Shown: positions 7,792-16,154, counted from the stretch's first letter. The stretch: 36,925 bases of DNA from Verrucomicrobiota bacterium (GCA_003219195.1 QHPX01000146.1:1-36925), one strand, 5' to 3'. A program made the numbers and translations. The notes: generated by a model not told the origin, from the letters alone.

Positions 7792-8640
7792 ATTTTCCTT
7801 CGCCATTTCCTGGCCGCGCTTTGTCGCCGCTTCGACGGCCGCGATTAAACCTTCTGCCGTTTTGAGCTTTTCCAGAGCCGCAAGACCCGCCGCGGTTGTG
7901 CCGCCCGGCGTCACGACCAGCTTGCGCAATTCTTCCGGGGAAAGTTTGCTTTCGCTCGCGAGTTGCGCGGCGCCCAGAACGGTTTGCGTAGCAAGCGTCA
8001 GGGCGGTGTCCGGTGCGAGTCCCATTTTCTTCCCGCCTTCCGCGAGCGCTTCGATCACAGTGTAAACAAAGGCCGGCCCGCTGCCCGCAAGCGCAGTCAC
8101 GGCATCGATCTGTTCCTCGTTGACTTCCACCACAACTCCGATGGCGCTGAAAATTTTGCGCGCAAGATCGACATCATCATTTGTCGTGCGCGAACCACGA
8201 GCGATCGCAGTGGCGGCACGACAAATCGCTGAAGGCGTGTTGGTCATCGCGCGCATGAACCGCGCGTTCGCAATCGGCTCCATCGCTTCGAGTCGGACGC
8301 CGGCGGCAAGCGAAATTACGACCTTCTCATTAAGGAGTGAAGCAACCTCCCGGAGCACCGGCAAAACGACCGCCGGTTTCACTCCAATGAAAATCAATTC
8401 TGCTTGCCCTGCGACCTCTGCGTTCTTCTCGGTAACATGAATTCCAACTTCATATCGCAAAGCAGCGCGCAAACTTTCGTTAGGCTCGCTGGCGATAATT
8501 TCGCCTGGTGAGCAAAATTTTGCTAGCACCAGACCGCGAATGACAGAGCCGGCGAGCTTACCGGCGCCTACAAAGCCTATGAGTCTGCCTGCGGCGATAA
8601 GGTCGAGAAGATCACCTGTCCGCTTTGTTTGAGAATCCAT
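7786..8640 (-). CDS. proC: Pyrroline-5-carboxylate reductase ProC
   Basis: Last step of proline synthesis, NAD(P)H-dependent reduction of pyrroline-5-carboxylate. 284 residues, usual size plus a short N-terminal extension. The Rossmann start IGFVGAGKLAGSVIRGL is at residues ~21-37. The C-terminal signature spans DAVTALAGSGPAFVYTVIEALAEGG through KLVVTPGGTTAAGLAALE, the region that builds the active site and dimer. It is convergent with aroE and divergent from nadA, with only 21 bp between the two start codons. One iterated motif (8164-8173) is read as VDL. Confidence 0.95.
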   Translation of the reverse strand: MDSQTKRTGDLLDLIAAGRLIGFVGAGKLAGSVIRGLVLAKFCSPGEIIASEPNESLRAALRYEVGIHVTEKNAEVAGQAELIFIGVKPAVVLPVLREVASLLNEKVVISLAAGVRLEAMEPIANARFMRAMTNTPSAICRAATAIARGSRTTNDDVDLARKIFSAIGVVVEVNEEQIDAVTALAGSGPAFVYTVIEALAEGGKKMGLAPDTALTLATQTVLGAAQLASESKLSPEELRKLVVTPGGTTAAGLAALEKLKTAEGLIAAVEAATKRGQEMAKENL

Positions 8641-8661
8641 CTGAAGCGGTGATATTAATCA

Positions 8662-9633
8662 ATGGTGGCCGCTGGTGTAAATTTCGGTGTCGGTCCGCGT
8701 CGGACTGGCGTTGATCTCGCCGAAGAGCTGCTTGAGCTCAAGAGGGAGCGGAACGCCGTGATCCTGGCGCACAATTATCAGGTGCCCGAACTCCAGGACG
8801 TGGCCGATTACGTCGGCGATTCGCTCGGATTGAGCTACGAAGCGAAGAAAACCGATGCCGATGTGATTTTATTTTGCGGCGTCCATTTCATGGCCGAGAC
8901 GGCGAAGATTATCAATCCGAGCAAGCGCGTCATTCTGCCCGATCTTGACGCCGGCTGCTCGTTATCGGAATCGTGTCCGCCGGAAAAGCTGGCGCAATTT
9001 TTGCAAGATCACGCCGGCAAGAATTATTATGTCATCGCTTACATCAATTGCAGCGCGGGCGTGAAAGCCCAGGCCGACGTGATCTGCACGAGCGGCAATG
9101 CGGATAAGATCGTGCGCGCTGCCCCGCAAGATCGACATATTCTTTTCGTGCCCGACCAGAACCTTGGGGCGTGGGTGATGGAGCGCACCGGACGGAAAAT
9201 GGATTTGTGGCAGGGCACCTGTTACATCCACGTCGAGTTTACGGCGCGCAGCATTAACCGAATCCGCGAGGAGTATCCGGGCGCGCCGGTGGTCGCGCAT
9301 CCGGAATGCACCTACGCCGTGCGCATGCTGGCCGATGAAGTTTGTTCCACCGAAAAAATGGTGACGTTTTGCAAAGAATCGCCGGCACGCGAGATCATCG
9401 TCGTGACCGAAGCCGGTTTGCTGCATCGGCTCAGCAAGGAGATTCCAGACAAGACATTCATTCCCGGGCCGACAGAGAACTGTTTCTGCGGTGAATGCCG
9501 CTTCATGAAAATGAATACGCTCGAAAAAGCTTACAACGCGCTTTGGCACATGGAACCGGAAATCATTTTGCCGGAGCCGCTGCGCAAACGGGCGGAAGCG
9601 CCGATTCTGCGCATGCTCGAACTGAGCAAATAA
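8662..9633 (+). CDS. nadA: Quinolinate synthase NadA
   Basis: Condenses iminoaspartate with dihydroxyacetone phosphate to quinolinate in de novo NAD synthesis; a [4Fe-4S] enzyme. Family motifs: ILAHNYQVPELQDVADYVGDSLGL, CGVHFMAETAKI (first cluster cysteine), YINCSAGVKAQADVICTSGNA, HPEC, and NCFCGECRFMKMNTLEK carrying the last cluster cysteine. 323 residues, a complete short-form NadA. No nadB or nadC lies beside it. The ATG is 21 bp from the divergent proC start and shows no Shine-Dalgarno. One iterated motif (9128) is read as QDR. Confidence 0.95.
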   Translation: MVAAGVNFGVGPRRTGVDLAEELLELKRERNAVILAHNYQVPELQDVADYVGDSLGLSYEAKKTDADVILFCGVHFMAETAKIINPSKRVILPDLDAGCSLSESCPPEKLAQFLQDHAGKNYYVIAYINCSAGVKAQADVICTSGNADKIVRAAPQDRHILFVPDQNLGAWVMERTGRKMDLWQGTCYIHVEFTARSINRIREEYPGAPVVAHPECTYAVRMLADEVCSTEKMVTFCKESPAREIIVVTEAGLLHRLSKEIPDKTFIPGPTENCFCGECRFMKMNTLEKAYNALWHMEPEIILPEPLRKRAEAPILRMLELSK

Positions 9634-9644
9634 CGATTTATTCT

Positions 9645-9673
9645 GTCATTCCGAGCGCAGTCGAGGAATCTCT
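9645..9673. repeat. Dispersed repeat GTCATTCCGAGCG...GAGGAATCTCT
   Basis: Follows nadA by 11 bp. It is the same family as the right half of the inverted repeat at 6728-6843. Elements of the type TCATTCCGAGCG-AGGAATC recur in many unrelated bacterial genomes; the function is unknown. Confidence 0.6.
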
Positions 9674-9800
9674 GAATATTCTTTTCTCTGCCGTGGAACG
9701 TTAATAGAAAGAGCTATGATCCGGTTTACGGCGCGCGGCCATTGAAGCGGGTCATTCAGCGCGAACTAATATCTCGGGCCGAGCCGCCCTGGCGCATTGC

Positions 9801-10727
9801 GTGCTGGCGACGGATTATCTGCCGGAACTGGAAGCGGGCGGTATCGGCGTCCTCGGCGCGGCGATTTACATCGAGGACCGTTACCTGCCGGAAATGGCGC
9901 TGCGCGTTGCGCTCGATCAGATTGCCCGGCTTTATGCGGAGGCGGAGCAATGCACGCGCCTTGCCATTTGCAAAAGCTATCAGGAGATCCTTCGGGTGGG
10001 TAAGGGTGGGAAGGTTGCGCTGCTCATCACCATGGAAGGAGTCGAGCCGCTCGGCACCGACTTGGACTTATTGCGTGTATTTTACGAACTCGGCGTGCGC
10101 GTCATTGGCCTTACGCACGCGCGACGAAACGTGGCCGCCAACGGCGCAGTTTTTGCGGCGAGCGGTTCGCCGCGCGATGGATTGACCGCATTCGGGCGTG
10201 ACGTCGTCCGAGAATGCGAAGCGCTCGGAGTGATTGTCGATCTTGCCCACATCAATCCAGCCGGGTTCGAGGAGATCATCGGAATGACGAGCAAACCGGT
10301 TATCGTTTCACACACGAATGCGAGAAAATATTACGACATCGAACGCAACATCAGCGATGGCCAGATCAAGATGATTGGCGAGCGCCGGGGCGTAATCGGT
10401 GTGAACTCGGTCCTGGTAAGCCCGCGTAAAGAAGAGGCGACGCTCGACCGCTACATCGACCACATTGAACATATCGCGAGCCTGATTGGCATCGATGCCG
10501 TCGGAATCGGATTCGACTTTTTTGAGTTTATTTACCGCCAGTGGTCTGAAGCGGCAAAACAGGAACTCGCGGCGAAGCTAACGAAGCCGCACTTTCTTCC
10601 CGACCTGCGCAACCATTCCCACGCGCGAAATTTGACCCGCAGATTAGTTGCGCGCGGATTCAGCGGCGAGCAGATCGAGAAAATTCTTTATGGGAATTGG
10701 ATGCGGATTTTGAAAGAACTGCTTTAA
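9801..10727 (+). CDS. Membrane-dipeptidase-like (peptidase M19) protein, N-terminus missing or degraded
   Basis: Zinc dipeptidase of the renal dipeptidase family. Recognisable parts: ITMEGVEPLGTDLDLLRVFYELGVRVIGLTHARRN (with the bridging Glu), VIVDLAHINPAGF (metal His), KPVIVSHTNARKYYD (metal His), and DAVGIGFDFF near the C-terminus. 308 residues from a GTG at 9801 is short for the family, and the N-terminal H-x-D metal pair (usually DGHxD) is absent. Upstream in the same frame a TGA at 9717-9719 closes the frame. A nearby ATG at 9717 in another frame stops after nine codons. So the 5' end is truncated or frameshifted; the gene may be inactive. One iterated motif (10236) is read as VDL. Confidence 0.7.
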   Translation: MLATDYLPELEAGGIGVLGAAIYIEDRYLPEMALRVALDQIARLYAEAEQCTRLAICKSYQEILRVGKGGKVALLITMEGVEPLGTDLDLLRVFYELGVRVIGLTHARRNVAANGAVFAASGSPRDGLTAFGRDVVRECEALGVIVDLAHINPAGFEEIIGMTSKPVIVSHTNARKYYDIERNISDGQIKMIGERRGVIGVNSVLVSPRKEEATLDRYIDHIEHIASLIGIDAVGIGFDFFEFIYRQWSEAAKQELAAKLTKPHFLPDLRNHSHARNLTRRLVARGFSGEQIEKILYGNWMRILKELL

Positions 10728-10747
10728 AGGAGCAGGAGTGCCGTGGC

Positions 10748-12124
10748 TTGAAGTTCATTAATCTGACGCGCCGCACTGAAATCGGGGCGAACTGCTATTA
10801 TTTAGAGGCGGGCGGGCATCGGCTGGTCCTGGATTGCGGCATGCATCCAAGATTTGAAGGCGAGGATGCGCTGCCAAATTTCAAATTAATCGCGGATCGA
10901 CCGCTCGATGCGGTACTCATTTCGCATTCGCATCAGGACCACATCGGCACGCTGCCGGTGCTGATGCGGCGGCAACCAAAAGCGCGCGTGTTCATGAGCG
11001 AAGCGGCCGCGGAAATCGGCAGCACGTTGCTCCATAATTCGGTCAATGTCATGACGCGGCAGCGCGAACAGCTCAGCGGGGCGTTGTATCCGCTTTTTAC
11101 GCATCGCGAAACCGATCGGGCGGCGGATGTTTGGCATTGGTGTCCGATGCACCAATCCATCACCCTGTCGGGCGAACATGCCACGGAGCGCGACACAAAC
11201 GGGGTCACCTTTCAATTTTTCGATGCTGGCCACGTCCTTGGTTCGACCGGAATTCTTCTGCGTGCCGAGGGCCGCACGATTTTCTACACTGGAGATGTCA
11301 ATTTCGACGATCAAACCATCGCGTCAGCGGCGATTTTTCCCGAGGACAAGATTGACATCTTGATCATGGAGTGCACGCGCGGCGATCACGCCCAACCCGC
11401 CACCTGGACGCGCGCCGGTGAAGAAAGGCGTCTAGCCGAGGCAATCGAAGAAGCTTTTCGGCGCGGCGGATGCATTCTGATTCCTGTTTTTGCGCTTGGC
11501 AAAACGCAGGAGATCCTCGCCATGTTCTACAAATTCCACCGTGAAAGGTTACTGCCCGATTTCCCGATTTACATCGGTGGCTTGAGCTTAAAAATGACCG
11601 AAATTTACGATCGCCGTGCAAACATGAGCCGGCGCCAATTGCCGCGGCTGCAACTGCTCAACAAGCTGCGCCCATTTGTTCTGAACGCGGAGACGATTCA
11701 CGGCTCGGCCGTGCGCGCTCACCGCGTTCACGCCCTTTCGAGCGGGATGATGATGCGGAAAACGCTCTCCAATATTTTTGCGCGTCGCATCGTCGAAAAC
11801 CCGCGCCATTCGATTTTTTTCGTCGGCTATGCCGATCCGGAGTCACCCGCCGGAGTTTTGCGAAATTCTGAACCGGGCGAGGAAATATCGCTCGATCCCG
11901 ATGAGCCTGCACAACGCGTGCGTTGCAACATTGAACAGTTTCAATTCAGCGCGCACGCATCACGCGAGTCGTTGATTGCATATGCGAGGAAGCTTTCGCC
12001 AAAAAAGATCGTACTGGTACACGGTGATCCACCGGCCGTGGAATGGATGCGCGCGACGCTTGTCGCGGGGCTGCCCGATTCAGAAGTAATTGTTCCGACC
12101 CCAGGCGTCGAAATTGAGTTGTAG
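10748..12124 (+). CDS. Beta-CASP metallo-beta-lactamase nuclease (RNase J/CPSF-73-like)
   Basis: Predicted RNA-processing nuclease, 458 residues. Motif 2, SHSHQDHIGTLPVL (HxHxDH zinc ligands), is followed by DAGHVLGSTGILL, YTGDVNFDD, the beta-CASP insert with PVFALGKTQEIL and FFVGYADPESPAG, and the C-terminal FSAHASRESLIAYARKLSPKKIVLVHGDP (RNA-specificity motif). I place the start at TTG 10748 because AGGAG (10734-10738) sits nine bases upstream; a longer frame exists from 10697 but would run deep into the preceding gene. The stop TAG lies within the GTAG of a REP-like element. Exact substrate (mRNA turnover or other) is unknown. Confidence 0.88.
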   Translation: MKFINLTRRTEIGANCYYLEAGGHRLVLDCGMHPRFEGEDALPNFKLIADRPLDAVLISHSHQDHIGTLPVLMRRQPKARVFMSEAAAEIGSTLLHNSVNVMTRQREQLSGALYPLFTHRETDRAADVWHWCPMHQSITLSGEHATERDTNGVTFQFFDAGHVLGSTGILLRAEGRTIFYTGDVNFDDQTIASAAIFPEDKIDILIMECTRGDHAQPATWTRAGEERRLAEAIEEAFRRGGCILIPVFALGKTQEILAMFYKFHRERLLPDFPIYIGGLSLKMTEIYDRRANMSRRQLPRLQLLNKLRPFVLNAETIHGSAVRAHRVHALSSGMMMRKTLSNIFARRIVENPRHSIFFVGYADPESPAGVLRNSEPGEEISLDPDEPAQRVRCNIEQFQFSAHASRESLIAYARKLSPKKIVLVHGDPPAVEWMRATLVAGLPDSEVIVPTPGVEIEL

Positions 12125-12190
12125 GGGAGCGCCGACCATAAATTTCTCGTCGTCGAAACTAGTGCGACGGTCATAGACCGCCGCTACAGC
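12119..12190. repeat. REP-like element between the beta-CASP gene and xth
   Basis: Begins TTGTAGGGGAGCG, the GTAG containing the upstream TAG stop, and ends CGCCGCTACAG. The right half, GCGACGGTCATAGACCGCCGC, is a REP hairpin almost identical to the right half of the element at 12955-13021. The stretch fills the whole gap to xth. Confidence 0.8.
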
Positions 12191-12195
12191 AGACA

Positions 12196-12960
12196 ATGAA
12201 AATCGCATCCTGGAACATCAATTCATTGCGCAAGCGCCAGGATCGTCTCTTTGCGTGGCTCGAAAGTACACAACCGGACGTCGTTTGTTTGCAGGAAACG
12301 AAATGCACCGACGAACAATTCCCCGTGCTCCCCTTGCAATTGGCCGGTTATCACTCCGCTTATCACGGAGAGAAATCGTACAACGGAGTCGCGATCCTTT
12401 CGAAACAGAAACCGCAAGACGTGCGCATTTCACTTTACGATGAAGTTGTCGATCGACAAGCCCGCGTCATCGCGGCGAAGATCGACAATCTCCGTCTCTA
12501 TTCCATTTACGCGCCAAACGGCCAGGCGGTGGGATCGCCGGCCTACGAGTACAAGCTGAATTGGTACATGCGACTCCGCGATTGCTTGTCGAAGGAAAAA
12601 AATCGCAAGCTTATCGTCTGCGGCGATTTCAATGTCGCGCCTGAAGATCGAGACACATACGACCCGGAACTGTGGCGCGGTGCAATCATGTGCTCCAATC
12701 GCGAGCGCGCCGCCTTCCGGCAATTGTGTGATGTCGGTTTGACCGACACGCTGCGACTTCATCGGCAGGAGAGCGGTCTTTTTAGCTGGTGGGATTATCG
12801 GATGCTTTCTTTTCCGAAGAATCGTGGTCTGCGCATCGACGCGATTCTGGCGAGCAAATCGCTTTCGGGAAAATGCACCACTGCCGGAATCGATCGCGAA
12901 ATGCGCAAAGGCAAAGAGCCATCCGATCACGCGCCGGTCTGGGCAGAATTTGAACTGTAG
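12196..12960 (+). CDS. xth: Exodeoxyribonuclease III / AP endonuclease
   Basis: Magnesium-dependent AP endonuclease and 3' exonuclease of base-excision repair. 254 residues, normal. Signatures: MKIASWNINSLRKRQDRL (metal Asn), VVCLQETKC (catalytic Glu), LIVCGDFNVAPEDRDTYDP (Asp/Asn pair), FSWWDYR, LRIDAILAS, and the terminal SDHAPVWAEF with the catalytic Asp-His. The stop TAG is inside the first GTAG of the following REPIN. Iterated motif at 12478 (KID); 19 bp before it lies the palindrome TTGTCGATCGACAA. Confidence 0.95.
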   Translation: MKIASWNINSLRKRQDRLFAWLESTQPDVVCLQETKCTDEQFPVLPLQLAGYHSAYHGEKSYNGVAILSKQKPQDVRISLYDEVVDRQARVIAAKIDNLRLYSIYAPNGQAVGSPAYEYKLNWYMRLRDCLSKEKNRKLIVCGDFNVAPEDRDTYDPELWRGAIMCSNRERAAFRQLCDVGLTDTLRLHRQESGLFSWWDYRMLSFPKNRGLRIDAILASKSLSGKCTTAGIDREMRKGKEPSDHAPVWAEFEL

Positions 12961-13021
12961 CGGCGCTCTATGAGCGTCGTACTAATTTTAAGAGTGCGAC
13001 GGTCGCAGACCGCCGCTACAG
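12955..13021. repeat. REPIN: two inverted REP hairpins with CTGTAG...CTACAG ends
   Basis: The left REP CTGTAGCGGCGCTCTATGAG folds CGGCGCTC-TAT-GAGCGTCG. The right REP is its partner in inverted orientation (GCGACGGTC-GCA-GACCGCCGC then TACAG), separated by an AT-rich spacer, ACTAATTTTAAGAG. This is the REP-pair arrangement called REPIN. It starts in the last codons of xth and ends 7 bp before the next start codon. Confidence 0.88.
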
Positions 13022-13028
13022 AAAGAAC

Positions 13029-14912
13029 GTGAGGAACGAGAATTCGCATCTGCTCGTAGCCGCTCCGCTTCCCAAACCGCTCATGATTTGGGATGGCGAA
13101 TGTCATTTTTGTCGACTGTGGATCGAGCGCTGGCGCGAGATCACGCGTGGCCAGGTTGAGTATGCGACGTATCAGGAGGCCGCGGAAACATTTCCGGAAA
13201 TCTCCCGGACGGAATTTCAGCGCGCCGTCGCTTATATCGACAGGGAGGGCAAGGTTTTTTTTGCAGCTGAAGCAGTCTATCGCTCGTTACGATGTCGATC
13301 TTCGCGAAAGTGGCTGGCTTGGAGTTACGACCACGTTCCCGGTTTCGCACCGATTTCTGAATCTGTTTACAAATTCGTTGCTAGTCATCGGGATTTTGGC
13401 TCGGCGATTACGCGTTTGCTCTGGGGCGACGATGTTCGCCCGCCGACATATTTCGTCGCGCGGCGCTGGTTTCTGCGCGCGCTTGGTCTGGTTTACTTGA
13501 TCGCGTTCGTTTCGCTTTGGGTGCAGGTCGACGGGCTAATCGCTTCTAACGGAGTTACGCCTGTCAGCGCGTTTCTTGCCGCAGTGCGCGGAGAACTCGG
13601 CCCCCGTGCATTGTCGATTTTGCCGACGCTTTGCTGGTTCAACTCGAGCGACGCGTTTCTTCATTTCCTTTGCGGCGGCGGTGTTGTTCTGTCGTTATTG
13701 CTGATTTTCGGAATCGCGCCAGCCGTTTCTCTCATCGCGTTGTTCGTTTTTTATCTTTCGCTCACCATTGCTGGCCAAACTTTTCTCAGTTTTCAATGGG
13801 ACATTCTGCTGCTCGAGGCCGGTTTCTTGTCGATCTTTCTCGCGCCGTGGCAGCTTTGGCCGAAACGCGGACGAGAGCCGCCGGTTTCTCGAGCCGCCTT
13901 TTTTTTGCTCAAGCTCCTTCTTTTCAAATTGATGGTGATGTCCGGCGTGGTGAAGTTGACCAGCGGCGACGGTTGCTGGTGGAATTTGACCGCGCTCGAT
14001 TATCACTACTGGTCGCAGCCGTTGCCGACAATCTTCGCCTGGTGGGCCGATCAACATCCGGAGTGGTTCAAACATTTCTCGGTCGCTTTTTGCCTTATCG
14101 TCGAAATCATCGTGCCGGTCTTTTTTTGGACACCGCGGCGATTACGGCTGATCGCATGCGGCTTGGTGGTCTTCCTGCAAATCGCGATCGCGGTGACCGG
14201 CAATTACTGTTTTTTCAATTTGCTCACGATCGCGCTTTGTTTGTTGCTGATCGATGACGCGGTGTGGCGCCAACGGCGCGGCGCCCTCCAACCGGATGGA
14301 GAGACACGCGCTGTCGTCTCCCCATCGATTGGCCAGCGATTCTCGATGTACGGCGCGGTTGCGGTGATCATCGTGACCTTGCCGCTGAACGCGTGGCTTA
14401 TTTTCGGCGCGTTCAAGCCGGAAGCGAAGTGGCCGCGATCGCTCGTGTTTTTTTACGAACAGATTGAGTCATTTCGGATTGCAAACAGTTACGGACTTTT
14501 TCGCGTGATGACGAAGGACCGCCGCGAAATTGTGATTGAGGGGAGCGCGGACGGAATCGATTGGCAACCTTACGAATTCAAATGGAAACCGGGGGACGTG
14601 ATGCGCCCGCCCGGCTGGTGCGCACCGCATCAACCGCGGCTCGATTGGCAGATGTGGTTCGCCGCGCTCGGATCGTACCAGCAGAATCCGTGGATCATTC
14701 GAACGGCGATTTGTTTACTGGAAGGCAAATCGGATGTCACCCGGCTCTTCGCACGTAATCCCTTTCCGGAGCGTCCGCCGCGCTACGTTCGCGCAATTGT
14801 TTACCGCTACCGTTTTACGACGGCCGCCGAACATGGACAATCAGGCGCGTGGTGGAAACGCCAGGAACTGGAAGAATATTTACCGACTGTTTCGCTCGAG
14901 CAATTTCGCTAA
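13029..14912 (+). CDS. DUF393 (DCC, thioredoxin-like) domain fused to a lipase-maturation-factor (LMF) domain
   Basis: 627 residues. The N-terminus (about 15-130) is a DUF393/DCC domain, with MIWDGECHFCRLWIERW matching the (Y)DGxCxxC motif and its vicinal Cys pair CHFC. From ~145 on it matches the LMF1/LMF2 family: YFVARRWFLRALGLVYLIAF, SNGVTPVSAFL, LSFQWDILLLEAGFLSIFLAPW, MSGVVKLTSGDGCWWNLTALDYH, and the strongly conserved KWKPGDVMRPPGWCAPHQPRLDWQMWF, with at least eight membrane segments. Eukaryotic LMF1 helps lipases fold in the ER; the bacterial role is unknown, but joining a Cys-x-x-Cys fold to LMF suggests redox or folding work on exported enzymes. GTG start 7 bp after a REPIN; ATG 13083 is an alternative. 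TAA stop overlaps the iterated motif. Confidence 0.85.
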   Translation: MRNENSHLLVAAPLPKPLMIWDGECHFCRLWIERWREITRGQVEYATYQEAAETFPEISRTEFQRAVAYIDREGKVFFAAEAVYRSLRCRSSRKWLAWSYDHVPGFAPISESVYKFVASHRDFGSAITRLLWGDDVRPPTYFVARRWFLRALGLVYLIAFVSLWVQVDGLIASNGVTPVSAFLAAVRGELGPRALSILPTLCWFNSSDAFLHFLCGGGVVLSLLLIFGIAPAVSLIALFVFYLSLTIAGQTFLSFQWDILLLEAGFLSIFLAPWQLWPKRGREPPVSRAAFFLLKLLLFKLMVMSGVVKLTSGDGCWWNLTALDYHYWSQPLPTIFAWWADQHPEWFKHFSVAFCLIVEIIVPVFFWTPRRLRLIACGLVVFLQIAIAVTGNYCFFNLLTIALCLLLIDDAVWRQRRGALQPDGETRAVVSPSIGQRFSMYGAVAVIIVTLPLNAWLIFGAFKPEAKWPRSLVFFYEQIESFRIANSYGLFRVMTKDRREIVIEGSADGIDWQPYEFKWKPGDVMRPPGWCAPHQPRLDWQMWFAALGSYQQNPWIIRTAICLLEGKSDVTRLFARNPFPERPPRYVRAIVYRYRFTTAAEHGQSGAWWKRQELEEYLPTVSLEQFR

Positions 14913-14920
14913 GATCGACA
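14911..14920 (+). repeat. Iterated motif AAGATCGACA at a stop codon
   Basis: The motif's first two bases are the last two of the TAA stop (14910-14912) of the LMF-type gene. Confidence 0.9.
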
Positions 14921-14940
14921 AACAGTTTCGCGAAGCGAAG

Positions 14941-14970
14941 CTGTAGCGGCGGCTCTCTTCAGCCGCAAGT
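14941..14970. repeat. Single REP-like hairpin CTGTAGCGGCGGCT...AGCCGC
   Basis: Solo copy of the same CTGTAGCGGC family as at 12955, with stem GCGGCT-CTCTTC-AGCCGC. It lies between the LMF-type gene and infA. Downstream (14985-15020) is a degraded GTGGGGCGACGCGCCTCTACG stretch that may be another remnant. Confidence 0.7.
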
Positions 14971-15050
14971 TTTAGATCAGGTTGCGCGTGGGGCGACGCG
15001 CCTCTACGCCGCGGGTTGAGCGAAGTGTCCCGGCGATTATATTTCGCGCG

Positions 15051-15269
15051 ATGGCGAAAGAGGAACAGATCGTGACGGAAGGAACGGTGACACAGGTGTT
15101 GCCCGGCACGATGTTCCGTGTCGATTTGCCCGGCCAGCGCAATGTGCTGGCGCATATCTCCGGCAAAATGCGCAAACATTTCATTCGCATCGTGCCAGGC
15201 GACAAAGTTTCGGTGGAACTGTCGCCCTACGATCTAACCAAGGCGCGGATCATCTTTCGCGAGCAATAG
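15051..15269 (+). CDS. infA: Translation initiation factor IF-1
   Basis: 72-residue OB-fold protein that binds the ribosomal A site during initiation. Opens [20 protein letters not shown], then [46 protein letters not shown], all canonical IF-1 (usual length 72). The start at ATG 15051 fits the family exactly, although the frame is open further upstream to 14982. Second-position codons and composition match the neighbours. The stop TAG is followed one base later by an iterated motif. Confidence 0.96.
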   Translation: MAKEEQIVTEGTVTQVLPGTMFRVDLPGQRNVLAHISGKMRKHFIRIVPGDKVSVELSPYDLTKARIIFREQ

Positions 15270-15270
15270 A

Positions 15271-15280
15271 AAGATCGACA
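15271..15280 (+). repeat. Iterated motif AAGATCGACA just after infA
   Basis: Starts one base past the infA TAG; extended match AAGATCGACAATCG is shared with the copy at 18965. Confidence 0.9.
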
Positions 15281-15400
15281 ATCGCAAGCGCAATCGGTGC
15301 GCGATTTACGTTTCCGTTTCTAGAAGATTTGTTTGTCCCGGCGGTTGCTGAAAACGGTCGGCACGCGGATACTGGGAATGAAAATCAAACGGAGAAACCA

Positions 15401-15709
15401 ATGGCTGAAGAAAACAAACATGGAATAACAGACGCGCAAAGCAAACTGGAGAGCAGCAAAACACACGCGCGCAAAGCCGCCGAGGATTTGCGATCTGCGG
15501 CCGGCTCGATCGCCGGAGAATATCGCGGCAAGGCCGAGCAAGCCTGGGGCGACGCGCGCGGCAAAGCCGAACAAGTGTGGGACGATGCGAGAGATCGCGC
15601 TCGCACGTTTCAGGAAGATGCCGAACAATACGTGCGGGAAAATCCGACCAAGGCGATTTTCACCGCGCTTGGAGTCGGGTTTGTCCTGGGGCTCATTTTC
15701 CGGCGTTAA
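15401..15709 (+). CDS. DUF883/YqjD-ElaB-like membrane-anchored protein
   Basis: 102 residues. A long, charged, helix-forming N-terminal part (residues ~10-80, repeated A-E-D-R-K heptads and two related GKAEQAWGDAR/GKAEQVWDDAR units) is followed by YVRENPTKAIFTALGVGFVLGLIFRR, the single C-terminal membrane anchor that defines the DUF883 family. In E. coli, YqjD/ElaB bind ribosomes at the membrane in stationary phase; that role here is inference. Start at ATG 15401 with GGAG eight bases upstream. It begins a three-gene group with the next two genes, as in the E. coli yqjD-yqjE-yqjK locus. Confidence 0.85.
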   Translation: MAEENKHGITDAQSKLESSKTHARKAAEDLRSAAGSIAGEYRGKAEQAWGDARGKAEQVWDDARDRARTFQEDAEQYVRENPTKAIFTALGVGFVLGLIFRR

Positions 15710-15722
15710 TCGGGCTGCGTAA

Positions 15723-16154
15723 ATGGCTGACGAAGCCACCCGGTCCCGCAATCCCGCGGGCCGCGCCGGTTTGCTTGATAATCTGCTGGCGCTTCTGAGC
15801 GCGCTGGCGGCTTTTTTTGAAAGCCGCTTTGCGCTTTTGGCCCGCGATTCGAAAGCGGCGCTCGTGCAAATGTTTGGCCTGGCCGCCTGTTTGCTCGTCG
15901 CCTTACTTCTTTTCACGTTTGGTTACATTTTCCTCATCGCAAGCGCGATCGTTGGCCTGGCGCACATTGCCCGGGTCTCGTGGTTGTGGACGGCGCTCGC
16001 GGCCGCCGCCGCCCACTTTGTTATTGCCTTGATTTTCCTTCTGGTCGCGCGCGGCCGCATGACGAAGCCGCTTTTTCGCGCGACTGCATCTGAGTTAAAG
16101 AAAGATCGCGAATGGCTGAAGAACCTGGAGACGACAAGCCGACCGAGGAGTTAA
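15723..16154 (+). CDS. YqjE / phage-holin-superfamily membrane protein
   Basis: 143 residues with two or more strong membrane segments: MFGLAACLLVALLLFTFGYIFLIASAIVGL (residues ~50-80) and LWTALAAAAAHFVIALIFLLVARG (residues ~88-111). A soluble N-terminus (LLDNLLALLSALAAFFESRFALLARDS) is typical of the Phage_holin_3_6/YqjE family. It sits 13 bp after the DUF883 gene and overlaps the next gene by 43 bp in another frame, which points to one transcript. Function in bacteria is not established; envelope stress association is by analogy with E. coli. Confidence 0.8.
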   Translation: MADEATRSRNPAGRAGLLDNLLALLSALAAFFESRFALLARDSKAALVQMFGLAACLLVALLLFTFGYIFLIASAIVGLAHIARVSWLWTALAAAAAHFVIALIFLLVARGRMTKPLFRATASELKKDREWLKNLETTSRPRS

